Below are positions 1 through 7,820 of a stretch of 28,626 nt of DNA, one piece after another (the stretch's first letter is position 1; every line of letters starts with the position of its first letter). Made by a program: the position numbers and the translations under genes. The notes under the pieces are model-generated. The model had not been told where the DNA came from. It saw only the letters and a list, made by a program, of their open reading frames with translations, and searched no databases. Source of the DNA: DATKMG01 sp035541995 (GTDB lineage Bacteria; Acidobacteriota; Terriglobia; Versatilivoradales; Versatilivoraceae); assembly GCA_035541995.1 (NCBI GenBank), contig DATKMG010000085.1:1-28626 (forward strand), written 5' to 3'.

Positions 1-47
1 TAGATGAAAATACACAGGGATGCGAAACCCGCAATGATGTAGTCCAT
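1..47 (-). CDS. kdpF: KdpF, small subunit of the KdpFABC potassium pump (partial, runs off left edge)
   Basis: Only the first 15 codons lie in the window, beginning MDYIIAGFASLCIFI. This is the usual KdpF opening: a Met-Asp start followed at once by a single hydrophobic membrane segment. KdpF is a peptide of about 30 residues that stabilises the KdpFABC P-type K+ ATPase in the inner membrane. A purine-rich AGGAG site lies about 7 bases upstream of the ATG, just past the stop of the 27-residue ORF. kdpA, kdpB and kdpC are expected beyond the left edge, but that is inferred from the family and not seen. Confidence 0.75.
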   Translation of the reverse strand, partial: MDYIIAGFASLCIFI

Positions 48-58
48 TTGTTTTTCTC

Positions 59-142
59 CTACAGCCTGTCGCAGGCCTTGGTAAAGGCCCAGCAGATCAG
101 TAAAAAGAGGCACCCTACAACGACGTAGAAAAGATCGAGCAT
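59..142 (-). CDS. 27-residue kdp-leader membrane peptide
   Basis: This very short ORF starts with ATG four bases after the stop of the Usp-like gene and ends 11 bases before kdpF. It encodes a peptide that begins MLDLFYVVVGCLFLL, continues as one hydrophobic helix and ends in the polar tail TKACDRL. The position, spacing and single-membrane-span plus C-terminal Asp-Arg-Leu layout fit small ORFs that I recall sitting just before kdpF in other kdp operons. Its function is unknown. It could be an additional small subunit or regulator of the Kdp pump, or a translational-coupling leader. Confidence 0.65.
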   Translation of the reverse strand: MLDLFYVVVGCLFLLICWAFTKACDRL

Positions 143-146
143 CGAC

Positions 147-626
147 TTACTCCGTTTCAGTGAAAATCACTTCGTGACCGCCCCGGCGCAAATCCCTGGC
201 CAGCCTGCTTTCCCAGGTCGGCCACCATCTTCGACGACCTCCAACCACCGTAAGAGACTGCGGCCTCAATGTTCGAAGCAGACTCTCCTTTCTATTACGA
301 CAAAGGCAGATATCCACCCGGATCTCCGCATTCAGGTCTGAAACCAGATGGCCAATCTGCTGTTCAATAAAGTCAGTCGGAATGGGCGGTTCGTTTAGCG
401 GCAATTCATATGATACCACCTGGGGTACAACCAAACGGACTCTGGCATTAAGACCGCCTGCAAGAAAGGCCGCCGTCTTCAATGCGTTGAGGGAACTTTG
501 CATATCCGTGAAGACCACAGTAACCTCCAGCGGACTTTCGAGAGACTCACTCCACAAGATCCGTGAAGTTTTCAGTGCCAGAGAAGAATCACTGACGGTC
601 GTGACATGATGCACTCTTCGTTCCAA
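147..626 (-). CDS. Usp-like protein at the head of the kdp operon
   Basis: A soluble protein of about 159 residues with alternating beta strands and helices like a universal-stress-protein (UspA) fold. A strand-like VTVVFTDMQ is followed by helix AALKTAAFLAGGL-type sequence, then RVRLVVPQVVSYE and a late strand LTVVGGRRRWW. It lacks a clear GxxG-9x-G[ST] ATP loop, so it is best called Usp-like. No ATG is available at the front. I chose the TTG at 626 because GGAGG sits six bases before it. A TTG at 644 would add six residues but has no ribosome site. It leads the small ORF and kdpF, so a role in Kdp assembly or sensing is inferred. Confidence 0.75.
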   Translation of the reverse strand: MERRVHHVTTVSDSSLALKTSRILWSESLESPLEVTVVFTDMQSSLNALKTAAFLAGGLNARVRLVVPQVVSYELPLNEPPIPTDFIEQQIGHLVSDLNAEIRVDICLCRNRKESLLRTLRPQSLTVVGGRRRWWPTWESRLARDLRRGGHEVIFTETE

Positions 627-856
627 GCGTGACCTCCAACTCAAGCCTAGGATAGGAGAAGACCCATAAAGAAGGCATAAAGATTACATTAGGAATTCAT
701 CAGGGACTTTTGAAGCAATCCCTCTGTCCGCCACAATTGTTTGTACCCACCCCTAGCCTCGCCTTCCCTTCCAGCCAATGCTTCTGGTAAGATGCCCGAA
801 ACGTAAGAAGGTATAGCCTCAAGCCATTCCAGTAGCGTGAGAATCGATAGGACTGC
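627..856. promoter_or_regulatory. Divergent intergenic region between the kdp and ABC-importer operons
   Basis: About 230 bases separate the kdp-side start from the ABC ATPase start on the other strand, so promoters for both should lie here. I cannot point to a convincing -35/-10 pair on either strand. The minus-strand side is AT-rich around 665-700, which would suit the kdp promoter. No long inverted repeat is evident. Confidence 0.35.
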
Positions 857-2620
857 GTGGTGCATTTGATGAACCCGACTACAGCCGAAAAGCTTCGCGG
901 CATTCTCTCCCAAGGGCGTTTGGACCAAGCTGTCGCACTTCTACAGCGGCTCGCCCCCCCTGAGGCTGCGGAAATGCTCTTGGGTATCTCGTTTGAAGAA
1001 CAAGAGAGACTGTTCCGTGCGTTGCCGATTGATTTTGCTGCCTCGCTGGTTCGCCATTTCCCGTATTACCACGCCTACGTGCTGTTGCATTCGCGACCCA
1101 TCGAAGAGATGTCTGCAATTGTCGACAGGATCAGTCCAGGCGAGCGCATGGAATTCTTCGATGAGCTACCCGAGGAAGCGTGGCAGCGTTTGATGGATGA
1201 ACTCTCAGGCAAGCAACCGGGGAGGCCCCCTCGCGAGATCGTTCCTTCGGAGGCGATTGGTGTGGCAGGGACAACGGTGAGTCCCCCCTCCGTCGTTAAA
1301 CCCATTATTGAGGCACGGCAAATCGAAAAACGTTTTCAACAGCCGGAGGGCCGACAAGTTCAGGTCATTGCTCCCATTGACTTATCCGTGGAGCCAGGTA
1401 CGATTATCGCTTTGCTCGGCCCTTCCGGTTCCGGCAAGTCTACCCTGTTGCGAATCCTTTCGGGGCTCGCACAACCGTCCGCCGGCGAGGTCCTCTGGCA
1501 CGATCGGCCACTGTGTGAATGCAAGCCCACTTTTGCCATCGTATTTCAGAGCTTCGCGTTATTCCCCTGGCTCACTGTCTTGGACAATGTGGAATTCCCT
1601 CTGCTGGCGCGCGGTGTACAGCACTCCGAACGCCATCGTCGAGCCTTGCGCGCTCTGGATTCAGTGGGATTGAAAGGCTTCGAATCGACCTATCCCAAGG
1701 AGCTTTCTGGTGGCATGAAGCAGCGCGTCGGATTTGCACGCGCACTGGCAGTCGAGCCCGAGATTCTGTTCATGGACGAACCGTTCTCGGCCCTCGACGT
1801 CCTCACAGCAGAGAACTTGCGGCGCGAACTCATGGAGCTTTGGCTGGAGAAGAAAATACCCACGAAAAGTATTTTCCTGGTGACTCACAACATCGAAGAA
1901 GCTGTTCTGCTGGCAGATCGGATCATCGTTCTGGGGCGAAACCCTGCAACGATTCGCGCGGATTTCCGCGTTGCCTTGCGGCGGCCAAGGGATCGCAATT
2001 CTGCCGAGTTTCTTCTTTATGTGGATTATATCTACAAGTTGATGACCCAACCCCAGCTTGAACCTGCATCGCCTTCTACCTTGGAACGCCCGGCTAGACC
2101 GGTTTACCAGACGTTGCCTCACGCACGGCCCGGCGGGATCGCGGGACTGCTTGAACTGGTGAATGATCGCGGCGGCAAAGAGGACTTGTACCACGTCGCG
2201 GAAGAGCTTTTGATGGAGGTCGATGACCTGCTGCCGATTGTCGAAGCGGCAACCCTGCTGTCATTCGCTAAATTGGTTAAGGGCGATCTCGAGATCACTC
2301 CAAAGGGAAAGGAATTTGCCGAAGCCAACATTTCAACACGCAAGGATATTTTCCGCGAAGCCGCCTTGGCCCATATCACGTTGCTTCAGCAGATTGAGAG
2401 TACTCTAAAGAGCAAAGTGGACTATGCCATGCCACTTGAATTTTTCCGGGACATCCTGGAAGAGCGCTACTCAGATGAAGAAGTTCAACGACAGATTGAA
2501 ACAGCGTTGAATTGGGGCCGCTATAGCGGCATTTTCACATACGACACCGAAGGCGATAGACTATCGTTAATCCGGCCCGTCAGCTCCGTAAAATCCAACG
2601 AAAGCGTTGAGCCACACTGA
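857..2620 (+). CDS. ABC importer ATPase (NrtD/SsuB type) with N-terminal MgtE-N-like and C-terminal AAA-associated domains
   Basis: A 587-residue protein in three parts. Residues 15-118 resemble the helical-repeat MgtE_N domain (repeated L-xx-LxPEEAAE-like helices). Residues 150-380 are a complete ABC ATPase of the nitrate/sulfonate/taurine class: Walker A GPSGSGKST at 188-196, Q-loop at about 231, signature LSGGMKQR at 283-290, Walker B ILFMDEP at 303-309 and the H-loop His at 344. Residues 425-565 match the AAA-associated domain seen at the C-terminus of some such ATPases. An ordinary NrtD/SsuB is about 260 residues, so the two extensions are large. GTG at 857 or 860 follows AGGA; ATG at 869 is a later alternative. 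Its stop overlaps the permease start by one base (TGATG). It powers uptake by that permease. The substrate is unknown. Confidence 0.88.
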   Translation: MVHLMNPTTAEKLRGILSQGRLDQAVALLQRLAPPEAAEMLLGISFEEQERLFRALPIDFAASLVRHFPYYHAYVLLHSRPIEEMSAIVDRISPGERMEFFDELPEEAWQRLMDELSGKQPGRPPREIVPSEAIGVAGTTVSPPSVVKPIIEARQIEKRFQQPEGRQVQVIAPIDLSVEPGTIIALLGPSGSGKSTLLRILSGLAQPSAGEVLWHDRPLCECKPTFAIVFQSFALFPWLTVLDNVEFPLLARGVQHSERHRRALRALDSVGLKGFESTYPKELSGGMKQRVGFARALAVEPEILFMDEPFSALDVLTAENLRRELMELWLEKKIPTKSIFLVTHNIEEAVLLADRIIVLGRNPATIRADFRVALRRPRDRNSAEFLLYVDYIYKLMTQPQLEPASPSTLERPARPVYQTLPHARPGGIAGLLELVNDRGGKEDLYHVAEELLMEVDDLLPIVEAATLLSFAKLVKGDLEITPKGKEFAEANISTRKDIFREAALAHITLLQQIESTLKSKVDYAMPLEFFRDILEERYSDEEVQRQIETALNWGRYSGIFTYDTEGDRLSLIRPVSSVKSNESVEPH

Positions 2621-4371
2621 TGGCTCAGCGACCCCCGATGACCCGCTCTGGAGTTCCGCTCTGGGGAATCTTTCCCACTCGGGTCCCCTCTCTACTAACC
2701 GACGTGCCTATTGTTTTCGCCGGACTCGCTTTGTTCTATGGTTTGCTTTCGTTGGCTCGCTACTCGATGGGTCCGGTCAATGTCCAGCCTGTAATTCAAC
2801 TAAACCCTGGAGCACTGCCGAAATATGCGTTGTTCTCGGTTATGCGAATAGCTGCAGCCTATGCACTCAGCCTGTCCTTCACTCTGATCTATGCATATGT
2901 CGCCGCGCACAACGCCAAAGCCGAACGGTTTATGATTCCGATCCTGGACACGTTGCAGTCAATCCCGGTTCTGAGCTTCCTTCCCGCTGTGATGGTTGCA
3001 ATGGTTGCGCTGTTTCCAACTAGACAGGTAGGCGTGGAACTGGGGTCCGTTTTGTTGATTTTGACCGGCCAGGTCTGGAACATGACTTTCAGTGTCTATT
3101 CTTCACTCAAGAGCATCCCCGCCGAGATGCATGAGGCGGCTCAGATTTATCGCTTGAGTTGGTGGCAGAGGTTCAGGCAATTGGAACTGCCGTACGCGGC
3201 TATCGGACTGGTCTGGAATTCGATGATGTCGGTGGCCGGCGGCTGGTTTTTCTTGATGGCATGCGAGATGTTTGTCTTGGGGAACCGGGACCTTCGGCTT
3301 CCCGGACTGGGTTCCTATCTGCAAACGGCGGCCAACGCTGGCGATACTCGGGCGATCGCTTGGGGACTGAGTGTCATGGTTGCGGTTATCATCTTGATTG
3401 ATCAGGTCATCTGGCGTCCAATCATCGCCTGGGCCGAGAAGTTCAAATTTGAGCAGGTCGAAGCCGCACAAACGCCGCGTTCGCCGGTTCTCGATTTTCT
3501 GCGCCGTTCAAAGCTTTTGCGATTTCTCAGCCAATCCTCGGTTACTCCCACGCGTGAAGCCTTGGATTTATATTTCGCCAGACAGCATCCGGCCTCACAG
3601 CAGGGTCGTCTAGGGCGTAAGTTCGCGAAGTGGCTAGCGCATGGGCTTTCGGTTGCGGCGCTGGTCGGCGTGGTGTATGCATTCGGAAAGATGAGCCTTT
3701 TGCTCGCCTCACTCTCCCGCTCAGAACTGCGTGGCATCCTTTGGGGGGCGGGCGCGACATTCCTTCGAGTAGAGCTCGCTCTGCTACTTGCAGCCCTTTG
3801 GACCATTCCGGTCGGGGTCTACGTCGGGTTAAAGCCCAGACTCTCCGCAATGGCCCAACCCATCGCTCAGATCGCCGCTTCCGTTCCCGCGACAGCATTG
3901 TTCCCGATCGTCCTCCTGGGACTGATTCGCCTCGGCGGCGGCCTGGGGATTGGATCGATCGTTCTTATGGTGTTGGGGACTCAATGGTACATCCTCTTCA
4001 ATGTCATCGCCGGCGCAACGGCTATACCAACAGACCTGAAAGAAGTCTGTTACTTGTTCCGCGTGGGCAAAGTCGAACGGTGGCGGAAATTGTTCTTACC
4101 GGCAATCTTTCCTTACCTGATTACAGGTTTTGTCACGGCATCCGGCGGGGCCTGGAACGCGAGCATTGTTGCGGAGTATTTCCGTTTTCAAGGCAAGACC
4201 ATCTCGACAACCGGACTGGGGGCAATCATCAGCCATGCGACAGACAGCGGAAATTTCCGGATGCTGCTCGCGGCAACGATCCTAATGGCGGCTATCGTGG
4301 TGACCATTAACCGGCTGGTTTGGCGACGGTTGTACACCCTGGCTTCAACAACGTACAAGCTGGAGAGTTGA
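2620..4371 (+). CDS. ABC importer permease with two fused BPD_transp_1 domains
   Basis: A 583-residue inner-membrane protein made of two permease halves, each with its own cytoplasmic EAA-type coupling loop. The first loop lies near residues 167-205 (EMHEAAQIYRLSWWQRFRQL then ELPYA). The second lies near residues 475-510 (DLKEVCYLFRVGKVERWRKL then FLPA). Such double permeases of the nitrate/sulfonate/bicarbonate class replace a homodimer by one chain. It is translationally coupled to the ATPase by a one-base overlap. No periplasmic binding protein is encoded next to it, which is unusual for an importer. Substrate cannot be assigned. The neighbouring kdp and metal-efflux genes hint at an inorganic ion, but that is only context. 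Confidence 0.87.
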   Translation: MAQRPPMTRSGVPLWGIFPTRVPSLLTDVPIVFAGLALFYGLLSLARYSMGPVNVQPVIQLNPGALPKYALFSVMRIAAAYALSLSFTLIYAYVAAHNAKAERFMIPILDTLQSIPVLSFLPAVMVAMVALFPTRQVGVELGSVLLILTGQVWNMTFSVYSSLKSIPAEMHEAAQIYRLSWWQRFRQLELPYAAIGLVWNSMMSVAGGWFFLMACEMFVLGNRDLRLPGLGSYLQTAANAGDTRAIAWGLSVMVAVIILIDQVIWRPIIAWAEKFKFEQVEAAQTPRSPVLDFLRRSKLLRFLSQSSVTPTREALDLYFARQHPASQQGRLGRKFAKWLAHGLSVAALVGVVYAFGKMSLLLASLSRSELRGILWGAGATFLRVELALLLAALWTIPVGVYVGLKPRLSAMAQPIAQIAASVPATALFPIVLLGLIRLGGGLGIGSIVLMVLGTQWYILFNVIAGATAIPTDLKEVCYLFRVGKVERWRKLFLPAIFPYLITGFVTASGGAWNASIVAEYFRFQGKTISTTGLGAIISHATDSGNFRMLLAATILMAAIVVTINRLVWRRLYTLASTTYKLES

Positions 4372-4393
4372 AACTCCGGAGAAGTGAGTTTTT
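4371..4393 (+). terminator. Possible rho-independent terminator after the ABC importer operon
   Basis: A 6-bp stem AAACTC/GAGTTT with a 9-base loop starts at the permease stop and runs into five T residues. It sits in the 42-base gap between convergent operons. The stem is short and AT-rich, so this is a weak call. Confidence 0.4.
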
Positions 4394-4413
4394 AGTGCCC
4401 CTACGAGGAGTAC

Positions 4414-4728
4414 CTACACAACCATCTGCCCATCGACCAGAAGGACCACACCCTCTGCGATCATGTCACGAATTTCCGGAACGATCGGTTCCAGCTTGTC
4501 GGCGGTGTCGATTACGCAAATCGTGACAGGTCGGTCGTCAGAAATGCCAAACAGTCCTTTGCGATGCACCCTGCCATGACTTCCAAAGCCCATGATGCCT
4601 CTCTGGACGGTTGCGCCCGAGATGTCGAGCTGATGCAGCCGACGCACAATTGCTTCGTACAACGGCAATTCGCCGAACATGTCTGTTTCGTCGTGGAAGA
4701 TGAGGAGCATTTTCACGTCAGTCTTCAT
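4414..4728 (-). CDS. DUF190 protein, last gene of the czc efflux operon
   Basis: A small cytoplasmic protein of 104 residues of the DUF190 family, a PII-like alpha/beta fold. Visible features are the opening strand MKTDVKMLLIFHDETD, the family-typical LYEAIVRRL helix, the glycine-rich GIMGFGSHGRVHRKG segment and PVTICVIDTADKLEPIVPEI. Function is not established for the family; binding of a small ligand is suspected from the PII-like fold. The ATG at 4728 is clear: AGGAGG lies six bases upstream, and the codon overlaps the stop of czcA (ATGA). It is therefore the terminal, coupled gene of the RND operon and probably modulates or reports on efflux (inference). Confidence 0.85.
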   Translation of the reverse strand: MKTDVKMLLIFHDETDMFGELPLYEAIVRRLHQLDISGATVQRGIMGFGSHGRVHRKGLFGISDDRPVTICVIDTADKLEPIVPEIRDMIAEGVVLLVDGQMVV

Positions 4729-7700
4729 GCGGCACCTCCTTTTTGTCCTCTTGCCGTCAGATAGTAGAGGCACGGCAGGGCCACCAGAGTAAGCAACAAT
4801 GTCGAGAATAAACCTCCCACTACTACAGTAGCCAGCGGCCGTTGCACGTCGGAGCCGATTCCAATGGCTCGTGCAGCAGGTTCCATTCCCAGCAGCGCCA
4901 CAAGGACCATCATTAGAACCGGCCGAAGCTGGCCCAACGCGCCATGGATGACGGCTTCTTGCGCTGTGGTCCCGGGCTCCATTCTCTGCCGATTAATCTC
5001 CGCCACGACCAGGACCCCACTCATCACCGCCACTCCGAACAGCGATATAAATCCTACCGCAGCCGAGACGCTGAGATTGATCCCTCGAATCCAGAGTGCC
5101 ACGATGCCGCCGACCAGAGAGAAAGGAACGTTCAGCAGCACGAGGCCAGCATACACCGGTGATCCAAAGGCGAAGAACAGCAGGGAGAAGATAATAGCAA
5201 TGGTTACTGGGAGAATGAACATAAGCCGTCGGCGGGCCCGTTCCAGGTTCTCAAATTGGCCGCCCCATTCCACCCGATAGTTAGAGGGTAGCTGAATTGC
5301 AGATTCAAATCGTTCTTGAGCCTCCTTCACAAAGCCTCCTTGATCGCGGCCCCGTATGTTGGTCCGAACCGCGACCTGCCTTCGATTCTCCCGGCGAGCG
5401 ATAATGCTAGCCCCGTCAACAACTTCAATCTTAGCGAGCTGTGACAGCGGGATTCGGCCGCCATCGGGTGTATGGATTAAAATATTTCCCAACGCCGTGG
5501 CATCGGCACGGGCTTCGGGAGCAAACCGTGCCGTGATGTCAAAACGCCGCTCTCCTTCAAACATCGTGCTGACGGGACGGCCGCCAATGGCGAGCTCGAT
5601 CAGTTCCTGGATATCTTCCACGTTGAGGCCATACCGGGCTATCTCGTCACGGCCAATCTGGAGGCGCAGTTGGGCTTGATCGGCCTCTTGCTCAATCGCT
5701 GAGTCGGCGGCTCCCGGCACATCCTTAATGACCTTCAAGGTGTCAGTTCCTAACCGACGCAGTTCAGTCAAATCGGGGCCAGTGAGAATCACGGCCAGAT
5801 CTGCCGAAGAGCCTGTCACCGACTCTGTTACGGTATCGATAATGGGCTGAGTGAAGTTTAAGCTTGCACCTGGAATCTGGGAATGCAGTTTTTGAGAAAA
5901 CTCTTCGATCAGGTCGGCCTTTTTCCTTCCCGGTTTCCAGGTTGAATAGGGAGTCAGGGTGATCAGCAACTCGTTCCGGTTTGGCCCGAAGGGATCTGTA
6001 CCCGAGTCATTGCGTCCCGTCTGGGAACTCACCAGTTTCACCTCGGGGGACTCTTTGAGGAGGGCTCGCATATCATTAGCCATTTCCGCCGACTTTGCCA
6101 GTGAAATACCTGGCGGTAAATTGGCCCGGATCCAGATGACTCCCTCATCCAATTGGGGGAGAAACTCAGTTCCCAGAAAGCTTGCCAGCAGAAAAGCTCC
6201 CGCAACGATGAGTGCCGCGGCTGCAACGATGAGGACGGGCCGATCTACAGCCCAACGCAGCAGCTTCTCATACTGGCGGTAAATCCAAGTCAGAAGCGGA
6301 TTTTCCCAGGTCTTAGATCCTTCCTTGAATAGATGAGTGGCCAGCACCGGGATTAGAGTTAGAGTCAAAAGCATGGAGCCAAGCAGCGCCGAACAGACGG
6401 TGAAAGCCATCGGGGTAAACAAACGTCTTTCCACCCGCTCCAGTGTGAATAGTGGAATGTACGCCGAGATCAGAATCAGCAAAGAAAAGAAAATGGGTCG
6501 TTCTACTTGCAGGGCGGCGTCCCGCACCGCCCCCAGGACTCCAGTCCGCGAGCTCCTCGTGTGGGGGTGAGACAGGGTGTGCATGATATGTTCCACCATC
6601 ACCAGCGTCCCATCCACGATAATCCCGAAATCCAAGGCGCCCAGACTCAGCAAATTGGCCGGGATGCCAGAAAAGTGCATGCACAGGAAGGCAAAGAGCA
6701 ACGAGAGGGGAATAGTCAGAGCCGTCAGGAGAGCAGCCCGGACACTGCCGAGAAAGAAAAACAAGACGGCTACAACGATCAACATTCCTTCCATCAATGT
6801 ATGAGAGACGGTTCGCAGCGTGTTTTCGACCAGGTCTCGGCGGTCGTAAATGGGTACGATCCGAACCCCTCTGGGCAACGTGGTGACATTGAGTTCCTCT
6901 ATGGCGGCGCTGACGCCATTGAGCACCTCACTGGGGTTTTCACCCCGACGCATCAGCACGATGCCTTCGACACCACCTGACTTACTATTTACCCCGAAGA
7001 TCCCAGTCTGCGGGGTGGCACCGATCCTTACCCGTCCAATATCACGGATGAAAATTGGGATCCCCTTAGTGGCGCTAACCACGATGTTCTCGATGTCAGC
7101 GATGGAACGGATCAGTCCCACGCCGCGTACCACCATGCCTTGTTGGCGATTATCGATGAGGGCGCCCCCAGCGTTTCTATTGTTGGCACTGACCGCCTGG
7201 GCAATTCTGCCTATGGAGAGGTTGTACTTCTCCAGAGCCAGTGGGCTGACCTCAATCTGGTACTGTTTGACTAGCCCTCCAAATGGAACGACATCAGCGA
7301 CACCTGGCACTTGAATCAAGCGGGGGAAGATCACCCAATCCTGCAGTTCGCGAAGTCGCAGGTCGTCGTAACCCTCCCCTTCCAGGGTGTACCGGTAGAG
7401 CTCACCAATCGGGGTGGACAGCGGGCCCAGGGTGGGGACAGCCCCATCGGGTAACTGCGCGTCCCGGAGTTTCTCCAGTACTACCTGCCGTGCAAAATAG
7501 TCGTTGGTTCCATAGTCAAAAGTAAGTTCGACGACGGAAAGGCCGAAAATCGTCCGGGACCTTCGGGCAATCACGTTGGGCACGCTATTGAGTGCCCGTT
7601 CGATGGGAACTGTCAATTGCTGTTCCATCTCCTCGGCCGCCCGCCCGGGGAGAAGAGTGATCACGACGACCTGGGTGTCAGAAATATCAGGGTAGGCTTC

Positions 7701-7808
7701 GATTTTGAGTTGCAGGAAGGACCAAATTCCAGTGCCAACCAGGGCAACACCCAAAACAATGGTGATAAATCGCTGCCGCAGTGCAAAGCGCAATAATTTG
7801 GCTATCAA
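4725..7808 (-). CDS. czcA: Heavy-metal efflux RND pump, CzcA type
   Basis: A full-length 1027-residue inner-membrane RND transporter with the expected layout: TM1 at 12-32, a large periplasmic porter domain, TM2-6, a second porter domain and TM7-12. The TM4 motif reads LDFGIIVDGTLVMVEH with Asp393, Asp399 and Glu406. That D-D-E pattern is the one of divalent-cation (Zn/Co/Cd) CzcA pumps rather than the Cu/Ag CusA type, so proton-driven divalent metal export is the best guess. The start is TTG at 7808, preceded by GAGGAG eight bases away; no better start exists. It lies 12 bases after czcB and overlaps the DUF190 gene by four bases. It works with CzcB and CzcC as a tripartite exporter. Confidence 0.93.
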   Translation of the reverse strand: MIAKLLRFALRQRFITIVLGVALVGTGIWSFLQLKIEAYPDISDTQVVVITLLPGRAAEEMEQQLTVPIERALNSVPNVIARRSRTIFGLSVVELTFDYGTNDYFARQVVLEKLRDAQLPDGAVPTLGPLSTPIGELYRYTLEGEGYDDLRLRELQDWVIFPRLIQVPGVADVVPFGGLVKQYQIEVSPLALEKYNLSIGRIAQAVSANNRNAGGALIDNRQQGMVVRGVGLIRSIADIENIVVSATKGIPIFIRDIGRVRIGATPQTGIFGVNSKSGGVEGIVLMRRGENPSEVLNGVSAAIEELNVTTLPRGVRIVPIYDRRDLVENTLRTVSHTLMEGMLIVVAVLFFFLGSVRAALLTALTIPLSLLFAFLCMHFSGIPANLLSLGALDFGIIVDGTLVMVEHIMHTLSHPHTRSSRTGVLGAVRDAALQVERPIFFSLLILISAYIPLFTLERVERRLFTPMAFTVCSALLGSMLLTLTLIPVLATHLFKEGSKTWENPLLTWIYRQYEKLLRWAVDRPVLIVAAAALIVAGAFLLASFLGTEFLPQLDEGVIWIRANLPPGISLAKSAEMANDMRALLKESPEVKLVSSQTGRNDSGTDPFGPNRNELLITLTPYSTWKPGRKKADLIEEFSQKLHSQIPGASLNFTQPIIDTVTESVTGSSADLAVILTGPDLTELRRLGTDTLKVIKDVPGAADSAIEQEADQAQLRLQIGRDEIARYGLNVEDIQELIELAIGGRPVSTMFEGERRFDITARFAPEARADATALGNILIHTPDGGRIPLSQLAKIEVVDGASIIARRENRRQVAVRTNIRGRDQGGFVKEAQERFESAIQLPSNYRVEWGGQFENLERARRRLMFILPVTIAIIFSLLFFAFGSPVYAGLVLLNVPFSLVGGIVALWIRGINLSVSAAVGFISLFGVAVMSGVLVVAEINRQRMEPGTTAQEAVIHGALGQLRPVLMMVLVALLGMEPAARAIGIGSDVQRPLATVVVGGLFSTLLLTLVALPCLYYLTARGQKGGAA

Positions 7809-7820
7809 AGAGCGTTCTCC

